A stretch of 64,000 bases of DNA. Source: Vitis vinifera. Lineage: Eukaryota; Streptophyta; Magnoliopsida; Vitales; Vitaceae. The notes under the pieces are model-generated. The model had not been told where the DNA came from and made no database searches. It saw nothing but the letters and a program-made list of their open reading frames with translations. The stretch covers positions 23,375,001-23,439,000 of the forward strand of contig NC_081817.1 of NCBI RefSeq assembly GCF_030704535.1. The letters are read 5' to 3'. Made by a program: the position numbers and the translations under genes. This document shows, in pieces, positions 57,625-64,000 of this stretch (position 1 is the first letter of the stretch; every line of letters begins with the position of its first letter).

Positions 57625-58409
57625 TGCCCCCGCAAGCGCAAGACATTTGGAAGAATGCTAAGCTTGGAAAGATGAAATTGAAACAATGTTCTGGCTAAGG
57701 GCTTCGTTAGAGAGTCTGCTAACTGATCAGCAGTATGAACATGCGAAACTCGAAGTTGATTTTTGGTAATTTGTTCTCGAACGAAGTGAAAATCGATAGC
57801 GATATGTTTCATACGAGAATGAAAGACAGGATTCGCACATACATATGTTGCCCCTACATTATCACAATAGACCTTGGGAACAATAGGAAGAACAATACCA
57901 AGTTCCTGAAGGAGATGAGTGAGCCAGTTAACCTCAACAGTAATGGATGCAATGGCACGATATTCTGCTTTTGTAGTTGACCTGGCAATCGTGGATTGTT
58001 TCTTGGAACTCTAACTGACAAGATTAGGACCAAGAAAGATAACATAGGCGGAAGTGGATGAATAATTATCCTTATTGCTAGCGTAATCAGCATCAGTGAA
58101 GACATGGAGTGTTAGGGAAGAGTGAGAGCGGAGAAACAGGCTATAGTCCACAGTACCTTTGAGATAACGAAGAACACGTTTCATAGCAGCCCAATGAGCA
58201 GTAGATGGTTGATGAATGTATTGTGAGAGCTTGTTAACAACAAATGAAACATCTGGTCGGGTAAATGACAAGTATTGAAGCAAGCCGAGGACCTGCCTAT
58301 ATTCAGTAGCATCACAAGCAGGAGAACCATCATGAAGGAGAAGAATCTCAATAGACGACATTGGAGTGCTAATAGGCTTTGCCTCATCCATTTTAGTTTT
58401 GACAAGCAA
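57612..58409 (-). pseudogene. Copia RNase H region
   Basis: The stretch from 58409 contains DATEYRQVLGLLQYLSFTRP, RVLRYLKGTVDYSLF and FTDADYASNKDN (first catalytic Asp). A stop near 58011 follows LGPNLVS. It resumes with TTKAEYRAIASI-like sequence and ends with VREQITKNQLRVSHVHTADQ and LADSLTKPLARTLF by 57612. The tail overlaps the PPT and LTR start. The domain degrades the RNA strand during reverse transcription; it is broken here by a stop. Confidence 0.85.
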
Positions 58410-59120
58410 ATCCTGAATATATTTTTGTTGAGAGAGATGAAGGCCAGAGGATGTGCGAGAGGCGCTTCAACACCGACGAAGAAGTGTAGAGAACCCAAAT
58501 CTTTCAAGGAAAACCGATGAGAGAGACTGGCAATAAATTTTTGGATAAGTGAATCATTGGAACCAGTGATTATGATATCGTCGACATAGACAAGAAGATA
58601 TAGAGTGTCGGAAGAAGATGTGCGAATGAACAGGGAAGTGTCACAACGGGAAGCAGAGAATCCTGTAGCAAGAATGAATGTGCGCAACTCATTGTACCAT
58701 GCACGAGGAGCTTGGCAAAGACCATAGATAGCTTTTTTTCAATTTACACACATGATTTGGAAACTGAGGATGCATAAAGCCTTGCAGTTGCTGCATAAAA
58801 GCATTGTCAGGCAAGATGCTTTGTAAAAAGGCGTTGTTAACATCCAATTGGCGCAAGGACTAGCCCCGAGATATTGCAATACCAAGAATTAAACGAACAG
58901 TCACAGGTTTTACAACAGGGCTGAATGTTTGAGTGAAATCAACACCAGGACGCTGGTGAAATCCTTTGGCAACAAGGCGAGCCTTGTAATGAGCAACGGT
59001 TCCATCAGGATTGGTTTTGATTCGAAAAACCCATTTATAGTCGACAACATTTTGGGTGGGAGAAAAAGGGACTAAAGACCATGTGGTGTTGTTAATGAGG
59101 GCAGTGTATTCATCACTCAT
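58181..59120 (-). pseudogene. Copia reverse transcriptase region
   Basis: The first block, 59120-58860, reads [40 protein letters not shown] and [15 protein letters not shown], then hits a stop at 58860-58862. It continues as LRQLDVNNAFLQ, then breaks in the LWSLP region (58735-58690). The second block holds LLVYVDDIIITGSND (active site) and RFSLKDLGSLHFFVGVE, then a frame change. Catalytic Asp residues are present, but the frame is interrupted at least three times. Confidence 0.88.
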
Positions 59121-59339
59121 AGCCCAATGCCAATGAGAAGATTTCTGAGCCTGAGTGTAAGTGGTGGGTTAGATGGGGGAGGAGTCGGTGAAGGTAGTGT
59201 GGAGATCAAGAATTTTCTTAGGTTTGTGAATGTTATTTTGAGAGCGGGTTGTTGGACGAGAGGGGTGAGCAGAAACAGAGGTGATGGAGGGGAAGTCAAA
59301 ATGTTGGTTAGGTGAGGGAGAGGAGGAAGCAAAACATAC

Positions 59340-60401
59340 CTAAGGAGGGAGAGTAGCGTGGGCATCTGGAGGTGGCGACGACATGGAGATAGGAGCAACC
59401 AACAGGACCGAGAGACTAGGCGAGTTGGGCACAATGGGATCAGAGGAAGTGGAATCAGCCAGAGCAGGGGAGGGTGAGAGTGATGTCGAATTATTTGGGG
59501 AGGTGGAAGAATGGGAGTGGAACGTAGTGGAAGTAGATAAAGAATGGGGAAGATGACAGAACAAGATGACATTCGATGAAGTTGTTGCAGAAAGGGAAGT
59601 AGGGCTGGGCGGATTGGGCTTGGAGACTGTGGACTGGGGTTGAAGTGGGCCAGCGATGAGGTGATAAAATTCTGTAGGAGTGGTGGGAGTCACACAAGAA
59701 ACTGAAGAATCAAGATTGTGATAAGGAAAAACATGTTCTACAAAATTAACATGACGGGAGACAAAAACTTTGTTAGTTTGTGGGTCAAAACAATAAAAGG
59801 AGTGATGAGCAATGGAGTAGCCAAGAAAGACACACGGGTGAGAGCAAGGTTCCAATTTATGGTTAGTATAGGGACGAAGCCAGGGATAACAAAGACAACC
59901 AAAAACACGAAGAGAAGTGTAATAAGGATAATGATGAAATAATTTGTGAAAGGGAGTGTCAAAAGCAATATTGGAGGAGGGCATGTGATTGATGAGATAT
60001 GTAGCTGTTTTAAAGGCAAATGACAAAAAACGAAGAGGTAAGGAAGCTTGGTGAAGAAGAGTAAGACCGGTTTCAACGATATGACAATGTTTCCATTCGG
60101 CGGAGCCGACATGTTCGGGTGTATAGGGAGGGGAAGTGAGATGTTGAATACCAAATTTAGAAAGTGTGTGGGCTAAGGCTTGATAGTCACCACCGCCATC
60201 AGTGTAAACTATTTTAATATGTGTATGAAAGAAATTTTCGATTAAAGTTTTGAGGTTCTCAAAAATAGCATGAACATCATATTTGACTTTAAGAGGATGG
60301 AACCAAGTATATTTCGTAAAGTAATTGACAAAAATGACATAATAGCGAAATTTGTCAATGGAAAGAATTGGGGATGGACCCCAAACATCTGAATAAATAA
60401 C
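59340..60401 (-). pseudogene. Copia integrase core
   Basis: It begins after a stop with VIYSDVWGPSPILS (first Asp). It then shows KIVYTDGGGDYQAL (second Asp) and SPPYTPEHVGSAEWKH (Glu), giving a D,D-35-E-type triad. LINHMPSSNIAFDTPFHKLF, RVFGCLCYPWLRPY and FLGYSIAHHSFYCFDP follow, the usual copia C-terminal part. Downstream it becomes Ser/Pro-rich linker sequence. Frame shifts occur near 60020-60100. Confidence 0.85.
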
Positions 60402-60593
60402 CTAAAACGGTTCATGACAATTTAGTGAAGAAACTTGAAAAGGTAATTTATGATTTTTATTACAAGCACAAGAATCACAGTGAGACCGAAATTTGGGATA
60501 TTCAGAACAAGTAATGTGCTTGTTGGCAAGGAGCTTTTGTTGGATGGAGTGAGAAGGATGGTCGAGACGTTGATGGCATAAGGCAGATGTCAT
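60402..60593 (-). pseudogene. Copia GAG-pre-integrase (HHCC) segment
   Basis: 63 residues including CHQRLDHPSHSIQQKLL (paired His) and CDSCACNKNHKLPF (paired Cys). This is the zinc-binding N-terminal domain of integrase. It ends at an in-frame TAG (60402-60404) directly before VIYSDVWG, so integrase is split. Confidence 0.85.
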
Positions 60594-60758
60594 GGTGAAG
60601 GAAGTAGAGGGTGAGACGTTGGGAGATGGAGAGTAGGATGACCATTCATATAAGTTGTTCCTATTCCGGCCTCATGCCAAGGATGCCCCCGTACTCAAAT
60701 CCTTCACAAGAAAATGGTTAGGAAAAAATTCAACAAAGGTGTTATTTTGTTTACAAAA

Positions 60759-61127
60759 CTAAGAAACAGATATGAGATTTTGTTTAATAGATGGAGCACA
60801 CAAAATATTATTCAAAGTGAAGGTGGTATTAGGTGCAGTGAGTGTAAAGGAGCCAGTATGAGAGATAGGAATACCAGTGCCATCACCAACAACGACATCT
60901 TCATTCCCAACATAGTTGGAGTGCATGGAAAGGTTGTGCAAGTCAGAGGCAATGTGATGAGTCGCACCTGAGTCGAGCACCCAATTGCCATTGGAAGCAC
61001 TAGGGGCACCGGTGGTCAAATGAGCTTGTGGCCAAGATTGTGGATGGTTTGGTTTGGGGCGGGAGCGACACACCTTTGTTGTGTGACCAACCTTGTCACA
61101 TAGTTGACAGACTACACGAGGGGAGCC
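60759..61127 (-). pseudogene. Copia zinc knuckle and aspartic protease
   Basis: Just after the TAG at 61128-61130 comes CQLCDKVGHTTKVC, a CX2CX4HX4C zinc knuckle of nucleocapsid. Next is NWVLDSGATHHIASDL with the catalytic DSG, then TLNNILCAPSIKQNLISVS, the protease C-terminal block. The protease would cleave Gag-Pol. A stop at its end separates it from integrase. Confidence 0.88.
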
Positions 61128-61130
61128 CTA

Positions 61131-62079
61131 CTGAGTATTAGGCCGCCAAGAGTTAATGAATGGAGAGAATGATCCAAAGGGATAGTTGTTACTGGGAGAA
61201 AGAAAACTATAGGACAGGCTTTGGTTGGAGGAGGAAGGATGAGAGCTTTTGTTGGTTGGAGTGAAGTTTCTGTTGTGTCCACTTTTGGGCTTGTGCCCAC
61301 TACCTTTGTGAGTAAATTGAGCAATGATGGACGCCTCTGGCTTCTTGGTTTCACTCCGTTGTTGGATCATCTCTTCGTCTAGTAACTTGTCATAGAGGTC
61401 TTCGAAAGAGGTGGTAGAATCATGAACCCGAACAGCAGCAGTGAGTTCTTTGAACTCATCTTGAAGGCCATTGAGGGTATGGCTTATGATTTCTTCATCG
61501 CTCATGGGATGACCAATTAAGGCTAAGTCATCAATGACACCTTTAATCTTAGTCATATAGTCTGAGACCCACTTTCGTAGTCCACATCAAAGAGGTGAGT
61601 AGCGTTAGCATCCGTGTGTTGGATCTGTTGGCATAGCTTGTTTGAAGCTTGTCCCAGGCAGTTGCTGATGTTTGACAATTATTGATAGTGGGACCAATGG
61701 CGATGTGAACTGTGGCTTGTATACCAAGGAGGACAAGCCGATCTTGTCGGAGCCATAGGTGGTACGCAGAATCGACTGGTGGTGGACAAGGATGTGAGCC
61801 ATCAACAAAACCAAGGAGATCGTAGCCAAACAACAGGTTGGTCATCTGAGATTTCCATGAGGCATAGTTGGCTCCATCTTTCGCTAATTTGAAGGGGATC
61901 TGAGAGGAGGCATTGAGGGATATCAGATTAGTACCAACAATAGTAGTGTTACCTGACATGGTGGTGTGCCTAATGGTTGGTGTGGTAGCTGGGTTCTGAG
62001 GAGGAGCTAGCTGAGTTTCCTGTGAGGAAGTTGAGCGTGGAGAAGAAGGATTGGACATGGAAAAATAACAAGGAGTCAA
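61131..62079 (-). pseudogene. Copia gag
   Basis: The first block (62079-61549) reads PFKLAKDGANYASWKSQMTN, LLGFVDGSHPCPPP and TAWDKLQTSYANRSNTRML, standard UBN2-type gag. A frame change near 61560-61590 (around the MWTTKVG stretch) moves to the second block (61556-61131) with ALIGHPMSDEEIISHTLNGL, EFKELTAAVRVHDS and SFEDLYDKLLDEEMI, then a Ser/Asn-rich tail. The capsid frame is broken once. Confidence 0.88.
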
Positions 62080-62194
62080 GGCAGATCTGGGTGAAGAAAG
62101 AAGAATAAGTTAACGGAGTGATTGGAATTTTTAAGAATGAGATAGGAATTGAACGAGTAGAAGAAACGAAAGGGATGTTTTTGAGACAGCTAGG

Positions 62195-62206
62195 GCTCTG
62201 ATACCA
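62195..62206 (-). promoter_or_regulatory. Primer-binding site of the copia element
   Basis: TGGTATCAGAGC on the minus strand, complementary to the 3' end of initiator tRNA-Met, the usual copia primer. It directly abuts the 5' LTR. Confidence 0.9.
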
Positions 62207-62430
62207 TATTGAATATTAGAGATAAATATTAAAGGCTCTTATTATTCATAACAAACTCAAGTAATATATATACAAAGAGATAGCAGTAGTGGCCTACAAA
62301 TATGGAGATAAAACAGGACACTAACAGCCACATAATAATGCACAATATACACGATCTGCAATTAACTAAGTAAAGGAGCACCACTAAAGGAGAGTGGTGC
62401 TAATATATAGCCTAAAATTACGTTCTATCA
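62207..62430 (-). repeat. Copia 5' LTR
   Basis: 224 bp. It matches 57401-57624 except at 8 positions, with no length difference. It is followed on the right by the target duplication ATACC. Confidence 0.92.
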
Positions 62431-62850
62431 ATACCTTTGATTTGTATACTGATCTTTTGCCAAGCTCAATATATACTTAGGAGTAGTTAGAATGAGATTT
62501 TTTTAATCACTTCTATAGTACTATTGCTAGTACGGTTGAACTCATCAATCCTCGCCAAGGGAAAGATGATTCTTCAATGAGGATATGTTAATTAAAAAAC
62601 TCGATCATATGGAATTAGGATTTTTCAATGCTAATTACTAATCGTATAGTAAGCATGAGCTGGAGATCCCAGTCAACTGTTGGAACAAATTCACTTTATC
62701 ATGCTCAAGATAATTAATGGATACCACGCCAATATCTTATTGATCATTGGGAAAACTTAAATATGTATGACTTTCTGGGACTTACAATAAAGAAGCCTAA
62801 CAAAAATAATTTTGTTCTGCAACTTCATCAATCACTCTGAAAACATAAGA
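62431..62850 (+). pseudogene. Gypsy gag relic, 3' part
   Basis: It continues the capsid reading of 56400-57400 as FDLYTDLLPSSIYT, then (with stops and shifts) NHFYSTIASTVELINPRQGK and KDDSSMRI. These correspond to the WYTDLxPxSI, FYSTRRTVSMxELTN and RQxKDEPV blocks of plant gypsy capsids. It decays into unrecognisable sequence before the TPS2 last exon at 62852. The two halves prove that the copia element is a nested insertion. Confidence 0.75.
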
Positions 62851-62851
62851 T

Positions 62852-63890
62852 TTACGCAAGGGGAATGGGCTCAATCAGCATCGACAGTATGCCATCCTTA
62901 GTTTCACGATCTTGAACAGCATACCGATCACCATACAAGTACGCACTTTGAGCCATCCTGCCAAGGTTCATCGCAACTCCAATAAAAGTTTGCGAGAAAG
63001 GAGAATCCACAAGCCGTTCTTTGTTCATCTTCTTCCATGACTCCCCGACCAAATATTTAATGTGCTGACGGGCCTCTTCTTCAGAAGCCCAGGTCTGATG
63101 CATGTGGCATTGAATTGACTTAGGAATGCACATCACCTCTTTTTAACTCATCCTGTAGAGGCAAATTAAGGAAATGAAGAGTAAATTGTCATTACAACAA
63201 TTTTTATTGGAATAAAGTAGAGGGGGAGAGGGTGGCTTGCTTACAGATGATGTTTGAAGATCATCTGAAAGGTGCAAAACCAATGCTGATCCACGGATCA
63301 CATCCGAGAACTTCGCAATGTATTCCATTGCCTCCTTTGTTATTCGATTTGCAGCAGAGAAATAAAGATGACCTAGTATAACAGGAACTGATAATGAAGT
63401 TGATCCATTTCAAATGCATTCTTCTAGGGTTGGTGTGTATCCACTGTGGTACCACCTTGCCTCCACTAAGAAACCTTTACATAAATCTGCCCACTGAAGA
63501 ATTTAGAATACATAAACTCATGAGTGAAGGACATATGAAGAACGCATGGAAATTTTTATTGCATTTGAACTAAGAAAGACGAGGAGTTTATGATTGAGAA
63601 AATACCATCTTTCTAAGATATGGAATGACATTGTAACCTCGTTCCTTAAGAACTTCATAAGCCGTTTCATTAATGGAGTTGACCAGAGCAAGGAAGCATT
63701 TCTTCATATATTCTGGAAGTTGATCCATTGCATTGATATCCCACCTGACCATGCAAACAAAATTAATATTTGAACGTAAAAATCACAGATAACTGAGAAA
63801 AATGTTAAAGTATATGTTTTAACCTGTCAACAGCATCTGTAAAGACTTCGAGTTCATCAAAGTACCATACAGATCATAAACTACTTTCAA
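62852..63890 (-). pseudogene. TPS2: 3' half of a TPS-b terpene synthase, multiply disrupted
   Basis: Minus-strand exons equal to exons 4 (end only, about 63885-63830), 5 (63744-63606), 6 (63493-63245) and 7 (63152-62852) of TPS1. Exon 5 is intact ([20 protein letters not shown]) and the same length as in TPS1 (139 bp). Lesions: a one-base deletion in the YDLYGTL region of exon 4, with loss of the DD of DDxxD where homology ends near 63885; an in-frame TGA in exon 6 (63410-63412); and a 4-bp insertion in exon 7 (about 63126-63129) after DELKRGDV. The exon-6 donor is intact (TCATCT/GTAAGC). The 5' half is not in the window next to it. Confidence 0.88.
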
Positions 63891-64000
63891 GCGAGGAACA
63901 GCAAAATATTACAGATGCTGCATCCTGGGTTATGACCTTATCCCGTCGCTTAACAGTGATTACACTTCTCATTACTTTTATTGACATTGTTCGCATATTA
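63891..64000. other. Unidentified sequence truncating TPS2
   Basis: TPS homology stops abruptly near 63885, inside exon 4. The remaining bases do not resemble the expected upstream exon sequence (compare 50500-50656). It may be an insertion or a rearrangement breakpoint that continues beyond the window. Confidence 0.5.

Larger units (their letters stand above)
57401..62430 (-). mobile_element. Ty1/copia LTR retrotransposon, structurally complete but defective
   Basis: The element is 5030 bp, with LTRs at 57401-57624 (3') and 62207-62430 (5'), each 224 bp and differing at 8 positions by my count. It is flanked by the 5-bp duplication ATACC (57396-57400 and 62431-62435). The primer-binding site TGGTATCAGAGC (62195-62206, minus strand) directly abuts the 5' LTR and fits initiator tRNA-Met. 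A polypurine tract GCGGGGGCA (57625-57633) abuts the 3' LTR. Domains on the minus strand run gag, zinc knuckle, protease, integrase, RT, RNase H, the copia order. Stops and frame changes (for example 61128-61130 and 60402-60404) disable the polyprotein. Confidence 0.95.

Overview
The window looks like a plant nuclear chromosome segment, most likely grapevine (Vitis) or a close relative. The reasons are three large CC-NBS-LRR (CNL) genes of the RPP13-like-1 type seen in grape, TPS-b monoterpene synthase exons with the usual seven-exon layout, and Ty3/gypsy and Ty1/copia polyproteins of familiar Vitis type. Intergenic DNA is very AT-rich. I saw no prokaryotic features and no tRNA or rRNA genes. 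The organism is recognised from family resemblance, not from a database search.

Layout. 1-4.6 kb: decayed Ty3/gypsy element on the minus strand, cut by the left window edge. 4.6-8.6 kb: gene-free DNA and copia debris, including a ~0.9-kb AT-rich insertion with inverted ends and a 10-bp target duplication. 8.7-48 kb: an NLR cluster on the plus strand with three apparently intact single-exon genes (NLR1 9602-13678, NLR2 20188-24246, NLR3 36928-41007). Between and after them lie at least eight truncated LRR relics and many copies of a conserved non-coding module that resembles a multi-exon spliced 3' UTR. 48-49.4 kb: gene-free spacer. 49.46-51.9 kb: TPS-b terpene synthase copy on the minus strand, seven exons, apparently a pseudogene, with an inverted-repeat element starting 57 bp upstream of its start codon. 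52.6-62.8 kb: transposon nest, including a structurally complete copia element (57401-62430, 224-bp LTRs, TSD ATACC) inside a gypsy gag relic. 62.85-63.9 kb: the 3' half of a second, clearly dead TPS gene.

How it fits together. The NLR cluster evolves by duplication and exchange. NLR2 looks mosaic: its CC-NB-ARC half is close to NLR3 and its LRR half close to NLR1. A ~5-kb non-coding block with LRR relics at 27.1-32.5 kb recurs at 42.1-47.9 kb, on either side of NLR3. In NLR1, NLR2 and most relics the stop codon abuts a consensus splice donor, and exon-like blocks with acceptor and donor sites follow for 1-2 kb. This architecture suggests nonsense-mediated control of NLR transcripts. NLR1 carries MHG in place of the MHD switch motif, and NLR3 has lost the ancestral stop codon. 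No wholly new system is evident; the spliced 3' module and its wide copying within the cluster is the least explained structure.
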